DNA of 19,378 nucleotides from RGIG464 sp045599585 (GTDB lineage Bacteria; Myxococcota_A; Bradymonadia; UBA4248): NCBI GenBank assembly GCA_045599585.1, contig JAZRWH010000052.1, positions 1 through 19,378 on the forward strand, written 5' to 3'. A program made the position numbers and the translations under genes. Below are positions 1 to 7,130 of this stretch, piece by piece (the stretch's first letter is position 1; each line of letters begins with the position of its first letter). A model generated the notes under the pieces. That model ran no database searches. It had not been told where the DNA came from and worked only from the letters and a program-made list of their open reading frames with translations.

Positions 1-82
1 AACCGCCCACGGATCGGACAGCGACTGGGGTGAAGTCGTAACAAGGTAACCGTAGGGGAACCTGCGGTTGGATCACCTCCTT
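1..82 (+). rRNA. rrs: 16S rRNA, 3' end (partial)
   Basis: The window begins inside the 3' end of a small-subunit rRNA gene. The conserved stretch GTCGTAACAAGGTAACCGTA (35-54), the GGAACCTGCGGTTGGATCA block and the anti-Shine-Dalgarno CCTCC (76-80) are all present. The exact 3' end is assigned by analogy to about 82. What follows is not a 16S-23S spacer leading into tRNA genes: an intrinsic terminator comes about 120 nt later and then a protein gene. The strong SD sequences seen in the window (AAGGAGA at 4278-4284, GGAGGT before the sHsp at 15865) match this anti-SD. Confidence 0.97.
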
Positions 83-194
83 TAACGGATCAAAGTTCTG
101 ATGTTCATCAGACAGATTTCGTGGTCATACGTACTTTTGCACCTTATCGACGTGAGATGAGGTTAATACCGTTTCTTTCTTGGTTTTCATTTTG

Positions 195-237
195 ATAAAA
201 GGCAAGCTGTTCAGCTTGCTTTTTTTTTGCCTTTTAT
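195..237 (+). terminator. Intrinsic terminator after 16S rRNA
   Basis: GCAAGCT (202-208), loop GTTC, AGCTTGC (213-219) is followed by nine T (220-228), a classic Rho-independent terminator. A second pair of arms, ATAAAAGGC (195-203) and GCCTTTTAT (229-237), encloses it and overlaps it at two bases, so a nested or alternative stem is possible. It closes the 16S transcript before any 23S gene. A perfect hairpin TCTGAT-GTTC-ATCAGA lies upstream near 96-111 and may be a processing or spacer element. Confidence 0.9.
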
Positions 238-267
238 GGAATTAAATTTGTGCTAAATTAGTTTGAA

Positions 268-296
268 TTGACATTTGTTTGCATAAACGTTGTTAT
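268..296 (+). promoter_or_regulatory. Candidate sigma70-type promoter for dnaK operon
   Basis: A perfect -35 TTGACA (268-273) is followed after 17 nt by TGTTAT (291-296), which matches four of six -10 bases. It is the best promoter between the 16S terminator and dnaK. If used, the mRNA would have a leader of about 330 nt carrying the three hairpins at 354-458. Spacing is ideal but the -10 is weak, so this is a candidate only. Confidence 0.4.
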
Positions 297-353
297 TTAA
301 ATGTTGAATGTGTTTATGGTTCAAATTTATTCGTTAAACGCATCGACATAAAT

Positions 354-458
354 GGCGCGTCGTATTGAGCAGCTTTGCTGCGAAAAGACGCGCTTAGCGA
401 GCGTATTGCCGATGAGGCAATAGCTCGATGGCGAAGCCGTATGGGGGTACCCCATAGG
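354..458. repeat. Three stacked bulged-G hairpins (palindromic repeat family)
   Basis: Hairpin 1 has arms GCGCGTC (355-361) and GACGCGC (387-393) around GCAGC-TTT-GCTGC. Hairpin 2 is CGAGC (398-402), bulged G403, TATTGCC (404-410), loop GATGA, GGCAATA (416-422), GCTCG (423-427). Hairpin 3 is CC (437-438), bulged G439, TATGGGG (440-446), loop GTA, CCCCATA (450-456), GG. Hairpins 2 and 3 share the architecture of the repeats at 7131, 12137 and 14862: outer arm, unpaired G, then a core arm beginning TAT. They lie in the probable dnaK leader. A short open frame across them (375-563) is a by-product of the palindromes. Confidence 0.8.
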
Positions 459-634
459 CGGAGCACAAAAAATGATCTAACCATCCTCTTTGGTCATAAA
501 GACTTTTTGCACAAAATTGTAAAAAAAACTCTCGCCCTGTTTCGAGCGGTGTTTATCCTTTAATCTGTTCGCTGCTCCAGCATGATCGGTGCAGATATTA
601 TGATTTTGAAGCAAAGCTTTTGGGAGATAAAATT

Positions 635-2521
635 ATGGGTTCGATCGTTGGTATTGACTTGGGTACAACAAACTCCGTTTTGAGCATTATGGAAGGCGAT
701 AGAGCCTATGTCATAACCAATGCTGAAGGCGCGCGTACGACGCCATCCGTTGTAGCATATACAGATGATGGCATTCTCGTCGGTGATATGGCAAAACGTC
801 AGAGTCTCATGAATCCCAAGGGAACTGTTTATTCAATCAAGCGTTTTATGGGCAAACGCTTTGATGAAACGACCAAAGAACAGCGTGAAAATGTGCCCTA
901 CGAGACGTGCGATCAGCTCAATGGAGACCTCGGCGTTCGTGTAGGTGGCCGAGTTCATTCACCTGCTGAAATTTCAGCTGAAATTTTACGTAAATTTAAA
1001 ACGGAAGCTGAAAAATATTTAGGTCATGCGGTCGATGAGGCAATTATCACGGTTCCGGCATATTTTAACGATGCACAGCGTCGTGCAACACAGGTTGCGG
1101 GTGAAATCGCTGGTTTCAATGTTCGTCGTATTATCAATGAGCCCACGGCTGCTGCTTTAGCTTTTGGTATTGACAAACAAGACAAAGAACAAAAAGTTGC
1201 TGTCTATGACTTCGGTGGTGGTACGTTCGATATTTCGATCCTTGAACTTGGTGATGGCGTCATTGAAGTTCTCGCAACCAACGGCGATGCGCATCTTGGT
1301 GGTGATGACATTGATCAGTTGATTGTCGATGATCTTATTCGTCAGTTTGAATTTTCTACGGGTATTAACGTTAGCAAAGATAATCTTATTGTTCAAAGAC
1401 TTCGCGAAGCCGCAGAAAAGGCAAAAAAAGAGCTTTCTTCGATGACTGAAACGGAAATCTCGCTGCCATTCCTTACGGCGGATGCCAGCGGTCCTAAGCA
1501 TTTGCAGACGAAGCTTTCGCGTGCTCGTCTTGAGTCTATGATGGCTCATCTCGTCGATCGTAGTATCGACTGCTGTAAACGTGCTTTTGAAGATGCTAAA
1601 CTCAAACCGTCCGATGTGAGCGAAGTTTTACTCGTCGGCGGTACCACGCGCGTACCTTGTGTTCAGGAAGCTGTCGAAAAATATTTTGGTCGTGCTCCGA
1701 ACCACTCGCTTAACCCCGATGAAGTCGTTTCGATGGGTGCTGCGATTCAAGGTGGTGTTTTAACGGGCGCCGTTCGCGATATTGTTCTTCTTGACGTTAC
1801 ACCGCTTACGCTTGGCATTTCTGCAAACCACGGCTTGATGGTTTCTTTGATCGAACGCAATACGACGATTCCTGTCAAACGTTCGAAGATCTTTACGACG
1901 TCAGCAGATAATCAGAGTACCGTTGCAATCGACGTTTATCAGGGTGAACGTCAGTTTGCTCAGGAAAATCGCTTTTTGGGTAAATTTGAGCTGACTGATA
2001 TCGAACCGGCTCCACGCGCTACTCCGAAAATCAACGTCACTTTTGAGATTGATGCCAACGGTGTGCTCCGTGTCAGCGCTACGAACGAAAAGAGTAATAA
2101 AACAGAATCTCTCGTTTTGATGGGCGCAGGTGGTTTGTCTAAAGAAGAAATTGCAGATGCAATTGCCAATGCTGAAGCTGAAAAAGAAAGAGACGAAGCG
2201 CGTAAAGCTCTTCAAGTCGCTCGCAATAAGATTCAAAGCTTCGCCTTTAGCATTGAACGCATGATGCGCGATCTTTCGGGGCGTGCAACAGATGAGCTTA
2301 TTAGTTCAACGAAGCCCGTTTTGGATGAAGCCAGTGTGATTTCGACACGCAGCGACGCAACGCAGGAAGAACTTGATGCAATGATCGAGAAACTCTCCCC
2401 CCTTAGTCGTCAATGGTGTGATATTCTGTACGCGAAAGAAGCAGAAGAGCGCGCAGCTGAAGAAGCGAAACAGCAGGCTGAAGCTCAGGCTCAGGCACAA
2501 CAGCAGTCCCAGCAGCAGTAA
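635..2521 (+). CDS. dnaK: DnaK-type Hsp70 chaperone
   Basis: Hsp70 chaperone of 628 aa that binds and releases unfolded polypeptides in an ATP-driven cycle in the cytoplasm, normally with DnaJ and GrpE, neither of which is adjacent. The nucleotide-binding domain shows GIDLGTTNS (6-14), NEPTAAALAFG, the phosphate loop GGGTFDISILE and LVGGTTRVP. The linker DIVLLDVTPLTLG leads into the beta substrate-binding domain (TTIPVKRS, YQGERQFAQEN, PAPRATPKINVTFEIDANG), then a helical lid. The end is unusual: a Q/A-rich tail (EEAKQQAEAQAQAQQQSQQQ) with no EEVD-like or acidic DnaK terminus. An in-frame TTG lies at 620, but ATG635 is preferred because GGGAGA (622-627) sits 7 nt before it. Probably co-transcribed with the Mur ligase 9 nt downstream. 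It may be a paralogue rather than the main DnaK. Confidence 0.93.
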   Translation: MGSIVGIDLGTTNSVLSIMEGDRAYVITNAEGARTTPSVVAYTDDGILVGDMAKRQSLMNPKGTVYSIKRFMGKRFDETTKEQRENVPYETCDQLNGDLGVRVGGRVHSPAEISAEILRKFKTEAEKYLGHAVDEAIITVPAYFNDAQRRATQVAGEIAGFNVRRIINEPTAAALAFGIDKQDKEQKVAVYDFGGGTFDISILELGDGVIEVLATNGDAHLGGDDIDQLIVDDLIRQFEFSTGINVSKDNLIVQRLREAAEKAKKELSSMTETEISLPFLTADASGPKHLQTKLSRARLESMMAHLVDRSIDCCKRAFEDAKLKPSDVSEVLLVGGTTRVPCVQEAVEKYFGRAPNHSLNPDEVVSMGAAIQGGVLTGAVRDIVLLDVTPLTLGISANHGLMVSLIERNTTIPVKRSKIFTTSADNQSTVAIDVYQGERQFAQENRFLGKFELTDIEPAPRATPKINVTFEIDANGVLRVSATNEKSNKTESLVLMGAGGLSKEEIADAIANAEAEKERDEARKALQVARNKIQSFAFSIERMMRDLSGRATDELISSTKPVLDEASVISTRSDATQEELDAMIEKLSPLSRQWCDILYAKEAEERAAEEAKQQAEAQAQAQQQSQQQ

Positions 2522-2530
2522 AACTCAGGC

Positions 2531-3901
2531 ATGAATATTTTCTTTATTGGAATCGCCGGCGCGGGTATGGCGAGTTTAGCCCGCTATATCCAAGATTCAG
2601 GGGAATGTGTGAGCGGTAGTGATCCGTATGCATCTCCTGAAGCGCTCGCTTATTGGCGCGGGCGCGGTTGCGTCGTGTACGATCATCACGATGCTTCTCA
2701 CGTCAAAGACGTCGATTTGGTTGTATATTCGGCTGCTATTCCGAAAAACAACGTCGAACGTATGGCAGGCGAAGCACGTGGTATCGCGATCAGCCGCGGT
2801 GAAGCACTGGCTCGGTTTGCGAATGCACATGGCGGTAGTATTGCTGTCTGTGGTACGCATGGTAAAGGGACGACAGCTGGCGCCATTACGCATATTTTCG
2901 AAAAAGCAGGCATTGCGGCGGGCGATATTTTAGGCGCTGTTCCGCGAGGACGTTTGTCCTCCTCGCGTTATGTTGAAAATGCTCAGTACCTCGTTTGTGA
3001 AGTGGACGAGTCCGATAAAACGCATTTGTTCCACCGACCATCCGTCTTGCTTTTAAACAATGTCGAGGTGGACCATCTCAACACGTATCGCGATCTCAAT
3101 GATATTGTCGATACGTTTTGTGATCACATCAAAACTTGCCGTGATACGCGTGTGTTTGTGCATTATGCTGGCATTGGTGCACCGCGCCTTTTTGATCAAT
3201 TAAAAGATCAACCCCATGTCACTTGGATCGCTCCAGATCAAACAGTAGAGGCGGAATGGCTGTATCGCGTTGTATCTGTCGATGCTTCTTCGCGCTGTAC
3301 GATCGAGCTTAAGCATAAAGATCAGCGCTACCAGCTTCAATGCGGACTTTGCGGTCATGCAAATGCGCAAAATTTGGTGTCGGCGGCCGTTGTTGCGCTT
3401 GAACTTGGCGTTTCACCTCAGATCGTCTGTGAGGCAGCATCGATTTATGCAGGGCTTCGTGACCGTTGTGAAGTGACGAAAGCGGGAGATTACACGCTCG
3501 TTACAGATTACGCGAGCCATCCGACGTGTGTGACCAACGATATTTCTTGGAATCGTACTCAGGCATCACGTATCGTCGCCGTATATCATCCTTATCGTTA
3601 TTCGCTTATGTCACATCACTGGCTGGCTCTGGCAAATGCTCTTTCGGCTGCCGACGTCGTTTTGCTTGCACCTTTTGACGGTGCAGGTGAACAACCGGTC
3701 GAAGGCTTGTCGAGTGAAGATCTGGCCAAACGTATTCAGTCAAAATGTCCAAATTGTCAGGCTGTTGCGTTTGCTTCGTTTGAAGCTTTGGAGCGCGATG
3801 CGGTTCAATATATTCATCCGCATGATAGACTTATAGTCTTCGGTGGTGGCCAACTATTTACGATGGGACATAGAATCTTAAACAAATTAACTTCGATTTA
3901 G
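2531..3901 (+). CDS. MurC-type Mur ligase (UDP-N-acetylmuramate--L-alanine ligase or paralogue)
   Basis: A 456-aa, full-length Mur ligase, a family that adds amino acids or peptides to UDP-MurNAc in cytoplasmic peptidoglycan synthesis or recycling. The N-terminal Rossmann part has FIGIAGAGMASLA and VVYSAAIPKNN, typical of MurC. The central ATPase has the P-loop CGTHGKGTT (107-115), EVDESD (157-162) and NNVEVDH (176-182); CGHANAQNLVSAA (274-286) and YAGLRDRCEV (307-316) follow. The C-terminal domain has DYASHPT (326-332) and HPYRYS (353-358). Two motif positions are odd: GKGTT instead of the usual GKTTT, and YASHPT where MurC has YGHHPT. It starts 9 nt after dnaK and is not in a division/cell-wall cluster. 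Mpl (murein peptide ligase) is the main alternative. The family is secure, the exact substrate is not. Confidence 0.82.
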   Translation: MNIFFIGIAGAGMASLARYIQDSGECVSGSDPYASPEALAYWRGRGCVVYDHHDASHVKDVDLVVYSAAIPKNNVERMAGEARGIAISRGEALARFANAHGGSIAVCGTHGKGTTAGAITHIFEKAGIAAGDILGAVPRGRLSSSRYVENAQYLVCEVDESDKTHLFHRPSVLLLNNVEVDHLNTYRDLNDIVDTFCDHIKTCRDTRVFVHYAGIGAPRLFDQLKDQPHVTWIAPDQTVEAEWLYRVVSVDASSRCTIELKHKDQRYQLQCGLCGHANAQNLVSAAVVALELGVSPQIVCEAASIYAGLRDRCEVTKAGDYTLVTDYASHPTCVTNDISWNRTQASRIVAVYHPYRYSLMSHHWLALANALSAADVVLLAPFDGAGEQPVEGLSSEDLAKRIQSKCPNCQAVAFASFEALERDAVQYIHPHDRLIVFGGGQLFTMGHRILNKLTSI

Positions 3902-4291
3902 ATTTGTATAATTTATCTTGGAGCTGCATCAAGACATGCGTTAAAACTCAAAAAATATATGAAAATATAATTTTGGGGGGTATACGCTCTGTTTAGAAGT
4001 TTAAAATAAAGTGTCTATACACGGTGATGTGCGTTTTTTGAATGGATTTGAATCCAAAATAAAAAATAGTATCGTTTTTATATAAACTCATTTATTCAAC
4101 AGATAAGTGCTTAAAAGTCAATGGCTGCTTTGGTTTAAGCGCTTATCGTAAAATAATTTGTAATTTGTCTTGACGTACAATGGTAATACGTTAAGCTATA
4201 CAAATGTCACGACTGACCTGTTCGTCTTTTTAAGCCGAGCATTTTGTCAGTCCCTGCATCGGGGTGCATTCCCCAAAAAGGAGAAAGTATT
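3902..4291. other. AT-rich intergenic region upstream of rubrerythrin
   Basis: No gene was recognised in these 390 nt. There is no obvious T-run terminator after the Mur ligase. Visible items are a perfect palindrome TGGATT-TG-AATCCA (4043-4056), the paired palindromes at 4102-4147, and a -35-like TTGACG (4170-4175) with either TAAGCT (16-nt spacing) or TATACA (21-nt spacing) as a poor -10. A small hairpin GGGG-TGCATT-CCCC (4261-4274) sits just before the rubrerythrin SD AAGGAGA (4278-4284). Promoter assignment is weak. Confidence 0.6.
4102..4147. promoter_or_regulatory. Paired palindromes TAAGNNCTTA, operator-like
   Basis: TAAGTGCTTA (4104-4113) and the perfect palindrome TAAGCGCTTA (4136-4145) have centres 32 bp apart, about three helical turns. 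The larger arms GATAAGTGCTTAAA (4102-4115) and TTTAAGCGCTTATC (4134-4147) are also inverted repeats of each other with one G-T pair. They lie about 25 bp before a TTGACG -35-like box and 145 bp before rubrerythrin. This suits two dimer sites on one face of the helix, or a long RNA stem. There is no T-run, so a terminator is less likely. The regulator is unknown. Confidence 0.45.
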
Positions 4292-4831
4292 ATGGAACTT
4301 AAAGGATCTAAAACAGAAGCGAATCTTCAGGCCGCATTTGCTGGCGAATCTCAGGCTCGTAATAAATATACGTATTTTGCAAGCCAGGCCCGCAAAGAAG
4401 GTTATGTTCAGATTGCTGCGATCTTCGAAGAAACTGCCGAAAATGAAAAAGAACATGCCAAAATGTGGTTCAAACTTCTTCATGATGACAAGGTTCCTTC
4501 TACTGAAGAAAACCTCCTTGCAGCTGCCGAAGGCGAAAACTATGAGTGGACGGATATGTATGCCGGCTTCGCTGCTACAGCTCGCGAAGAAGGCTTCACG
4601 CGTATCGCTAAACTCTTCGAAATGGTCGGCGCTATCGAAAAAGAACATGAAGCTCGCTATCGTAAACTCCTGAACAATGTCAAAGAAGGCCTCGTCTTCT
4701 CCCGTGAAGGTGATTGCATTTGGCAGTGCTCGAACTGCGGCCACATCGTTATCGGCAAAAAAGCTCCCGCTGCATGCCCCGTCTGCGCTCATCCTCAGGC
4801 CTATTTCCAGATTAAAGCCGAAAATTACTAA
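4292..4831 (+). CDS. rbr: Rubrerythrin
   Basis: Rubrerythrin of 179 aa, a cytoplasmic non-haem iron peroxidase that reduces hydrogen peroxide to water in anaerobes and microaerophiles. The N-terminal ferritin-like four-helix part (about 1-135) carries diiron-type residues E19, E52xxH55, E85xxD88 and E116xxH119. The C-terminal rubredoxin-like part has C146xxC149 and C162xxC165 for the FeS4 site. D88 stands where the classical protein has a glutamate, a tolerated variant. The start is ATG4292 with a strong SD AAGGAGA 7 nt away; an open upstream extension from 4244 is untranslated leader. The gene stands alone, with palindromic sites upstream and a terminator at 4922. A palindromic repeat lies between the stop codon and that terminator. 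Confidence 0.97.
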   Translation: MELKGSKTEANLQAAFAGESQARNKYTYFASQARKEGYVQIAAIFEETAENEKEHAKMWFKLLHDDKVPSTEENLLAAAEGENYEWTDMYAGFAATAREEGFTRIAKLFEMVGAIEKEHEARYRKLLNNVKEGLVFSREGDCIWQCSNCGHIVIGKKAPAACPVCAHPQAYFQIKAENY

Positions 4832-4853
4832 TCTTTTTGAGTTGGGTTTTAAA

Positions 4854-4909
4854 GGGGGAAGCCTCCCCCTGAGCGGCTATTCGCTTCGCAAATACGCCGC
4901 TACCCCCTC
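4854..4909 (+). repeat. Full palindromic repeat, copy A
   Basis: Order of blocks: GGGGGA-AGCC-TCCCCC hairpin (4854-4869), then AGCGGC (4872-4877), a TATT...AAATA core with tip CGCTTCGC, unpaired C, GCCGCT (4896-4901), then ACCCCCTC. The complement begins GAGGGGGTAG like copies B and D. The core has one C-A mismatch, so this copy is slightly decayed. It sits 22 nt after the rubrerythrin stop and before its terminator, so it should be transcribed in the 3' UTR. Confidence 0.85.
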
Positions 4910-4921
4910 GAACGATTACAT

Positions 4922-4951
4922 AAAGCCTCGTGTTTAAACGAGGCTTTTTTT
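4922..4951 (+). terminator. Intrinsic terminator of rubrerythrin
   Basis: AAAGCCTCG (4922-4930), loop TGTTTAAA, CGAGGCTTT (4939-4947) and a run of seven T. It lies about 90 nt after the rubrerythrin stop codon. Confidence 0.93.
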
Positions 4952-5171
4952 GTATAAATACGTCCTTTGCCCTGTACGCATTTGCTTCGTATATAGATTC
5001 ACTTGTCTACGTTGCCTGACGATGTTCAATGCCTTTTAAATGCCTATCCGTTCGAATTTGTTAAATACTCACTAAACGGATTTATTATTACAATTTCACT
5101 TTTAAATTTGGCGCGAGCATTGATGGCCGTTGTTATTGTAATGATGATGAATTTGGGGAATCAGTAATGAC

Positions 5172-5206
5172 AAAAAAAGCGCTGCATTTCTGCAGCGCTT
5201 TTTTTT
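5172..5206. terminator. Bidirectional intrinsic terminator
   Basis: AGCGCTGCA, loop TTTC, TGCAGCGCT, flanked by an A-run on the left and eight T on the right, so it works in both directions. On the minus strand it ends the PpiD-like gene, whose stop is about 20 nt away. On the plus strand it would end any transcript from 4952-5171. Confidence 0.93.
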
Positions 5207-5227
5207 GTTCATTTGTTTAATTAGGAA

Positions 5228-7081
5228 TTACGATTCTTCTTTGCTTTTATTGCGTTGGGCAATTTGCTTTTGAACGCGCGCATTTTCAGCGTTGAAGAAT
5301 TTCTCGCTGATCTTAAGCTTGCCTGATTCAGCGGCATCGAAAAGTTTTTGATCAAGCCAGATACCAAGTTGAGAATCCAGTCTGAGTCTAAGGATGTGAT
5401 CGGGGTTGCCGATAAGTTGCATCTTCTTTTGAGCAATAAGGGTGTCACGAAGCGTGTCTTTGTATTGATCAAAAGATTCGCGTGAAGCTGGGCTCTGATT
5501 GATCACACGAACAAACGTAAGGTTGCCAAGCACTTCAAATGCATCCGAAAGGGTTGTTCCATCTTCAGCTTTGGTGACAGCGCGAATGAGCTCGTCACTG
5601 ACATCAACTTTTACACTGGGATCAGAACCGTAGAAACTAACCGTGCTCTGGAGCTGATAACGAGAATTGAGCTGTAGATTGCGCACGCTGCGTGCGGAAA
5701 CACGCTCGGCGTCAGAGATGATGATGGCATCCGTAGGTACAGGCGCGGGTGTCGGAGCAACAACGGCTACAGCTTCAGCACCTTCTGTTGTAGGATCGGC
5801 ATTCTCTGCGGCAGCAGGTTGCTCAGGAACGACCGGTTTGGGCGCTTCTTTTAAGATACCTGCATAAAGAACTTCTTCAACGGCTTGTTCAAGTGTCTTG
5901 CCGGCTTTGATCGCAGCTGACATGTTGGCCGAAATTTCGCTTTTGCGTGCTGCAAGACGGCTTTCGTCCAAAAGACGTTTGGCAATTTCAAGTTTCACGT
6001 CGCTAAGCGTTTTTATGACTTTTTCTTGACGATCTAAAATTTTCGCAATGACAAAGTCATCTTTGTCTGCACGTTCTGCCGTAACAATATCGCCAACAGT
6101 TTTGCTGGTTAATGCAGCCTGAAGCTCGCTGGATAATTCATGAACGAAGGCAAGCTCTTTGATACCTTCGTTTGTCTTGTCAGACGATTCGTCAAAGTCT
6201 TTAAATGCGTTCGCAAAATTGACGTCTGGGGTGAGCGCGTTCTTTTTGGCAATTTCAAATCGCTGTGACGGTGACAGGTTTAACTGTGTTTTGGCACCAG
6301 GATTTTCGATGTTGGAGAATTTGCGCTGAACAACGATTTCCTGGAGTTTGATGCGCTCGGGCGTCGTGTAATCAGCGATGTGTTCATTGTACCAGTCGCT
6401 GATTGCTTGCTCGTTTTCAGAGGCATATTTGGCCACTTCAGCGTCTGTAGATGGTTTCATCGTTTTTAAGATGTTGTCATCAGAAATGATCATCCACTCT
6501 ATGTTTGCGAAATTTTGTTCCTGCGCATAGATATTCCAAAGCAAGTCATCGCTGACCGAGATGCTGTTGACCATGATCTCGAGGTATTTGCGCGCAAGAA
6601 TTTCGTTTTCTTTATAGTTACGATAATCGCGGGCAGACATTCTGATGCTCGAAAGCGCATTTTCGAAACTTTTGGAGGAGAACTTATTATTTCTGTTGAA
6701 GCCAAAATACATGACATCAGGATTTTGAGATTCCCAGTTTGTAATATAGTCGCTCCATTCTTCTTCACTGACGCGTAGACCGGCTTCGCGCGCTTCGTCA
6801 GCAAGCAAATAGATGATGGCAAGTCGGTCAGTCATGGTTCGCTCGATTGCCGGGAAGTCGTCGCGCGAAAAATCATCTGTACCCCTGTAGCGCAAAATCA
6901 TGCTGCGCATGAGGTCGTTGTCAATTCGATGGTTGCCGACAGTTGCAATGTGTTGCGAATCACTTCCTCCAAGTTTATCGGTGGGACGTCCAAACATGAA
7001 GATGAATACGACAATAATAAGCGCAAATAAAAGATAAATCAGGAATGACTGCTTACTGTCACGAAATCCCTGGAGTGCCAT
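5228..7081 (-). CDS. PpiD/SurA-like membrane-anchored periplasmic chaperone
   Basis: A 617-aa protein with a short cytoplasmic N-terminus, one transmembrane anchor (about 12-31, SFLIYLLFALIIVVFIFMFG) and a large periplasmic part, the layout of PpiD. Residues about 40-200 match the SurA N-terminal chaperone style (VGNHRIDNDLMRSMI, then helices). A parvulin-like region follows the YTTPERIKLQEIVV segment (about 240-380) but is degenerate, so prolyl isomerase activity is doubtful. A low-complexity P/A/E linker (about 425-465) precedes a second helical domain. The family assists folding of proteins leaving the Sec translocon. Start ATG7081 has AGGA about 8 nt upstream. It is monocistronic: repeat copy B lies upstream and the terminator at 5172-5206 downstream. 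Confidence 0.8.
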   Translation of the reverse strand: MALQGFRDSKQSFLIYLLFALIIVVFIFMFGRPTDKLGGSDSQHIATVGNHRIDNDLMRSMILRYRGTDDFSRDDFPAIERTMTDRLAIIYLLADEAREAGLRVSEEEWSDYITNWESQNPDVMYFGFNRNNKFSSKSFENALSSIRMSARDYRNYKENEILARKYLEIMVNSISVSDDLLWNIYAQEQNFANIEWMIISDDNILKTMKPSTDAEVAKYASENEQAISDWYNEHIADYTTPERIKLQEIVVQRKFSNIENPGAKTQLNLSPSQRFEIAKKNALTPDVNFANAFKDFDESSDKTNEGIKELAFVHELSSELQAALTSKTVGDIVTAERADKDDFVIAKILDRQEKVIKTLSDVKLEIAKRLLDESRLAARKSEISANMSAAIKAGKTLEQAVEEVLYAGILKEAPKPVVPEQPAAAENADPTTEGAEAVAVVAPTPAPVPTDAIIISDAERVSARSVRNLQLNSRYQLQSTVSFYGSDPSVKVDVSDELIRAVTKAEDGTTLSDAFEVLGNLTFVRVINQSPASRESFDQYKDTLRDTLIAQKKMQLIGNPDHILRLRLDSQLGIWLDQKLFDAAESGKLKISEKFFNAENARVQKQIAQRNKSKEES

Positions 7082-7130
7082 CTAAGTTTCCTCGTATTAA
7101 AAAGTTTTGCGAAGTATTTGTGTTTTGTTG

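Larger units (their letters stand above)
83..634. other. Intergenic region between 16S and dnaK
   Basis: This 552-nt stretch has no convincing gene. It holds the 16S trailer and its terminator, a candidate sigma70-type promoter (268-296), a stack of three hairpins (354-458), and about 160 nt of AT-rich leader before dnaK. No 23S, 5S or tRNA is visible. No CIRCE element (TTAGCACTC-N9-GAGTGCTAA) and no clear sigma32-type promoter was found before dnaK, so its heat-shock control is not readable here. Confidence 0.7.
4832..5227. other. Intergenic region between rubrerythrin and the convergent PpiD-like gene
   Basis: Contents are one full palindromic repeat (4854-4909), the rubrerythrin terminator (4922-4951), about 200 nt without a recognised gene, and a bidirectional terminator (5172-5206). 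Within the 200 nt there is a weak promoter-like pair (TTGTTA 5058-5063, TATTAT 5083-5088, 19-nt spacing) and a 14-codon frame (5123-5167) ending just before the terminator. These could mark a small RNA on the plus strand, but evidence is thin. Confidence 0.55.

Noticed and set aside
83..194. tRNA gene in the post-16S spacer
   Set aside because: No acceptor stem, anticodon arm or T-loop (GTTCGAATC-like) arrangement could be found.
375..563. 62-aa open frame on the plus strand between 16S and dnaK
   Set aside because: Its first half is made by the palindromic hairpins at 354-458, it has no SD, and the product resembles no family.
4247..4792. 181-aa minus-strand open frame opposite rubrerythrin
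   Set aside because: It is a complement shadow of a clearly recognised rubrerythrin gene, with no SD and no recognisable domain.
4854..4909. Conserved peptide SLPLSGYSLRKYAATPS seen in several open frames
   Set aside because: It is the chance translation of the palindromic repeat in different places and strands, not a protein domain.
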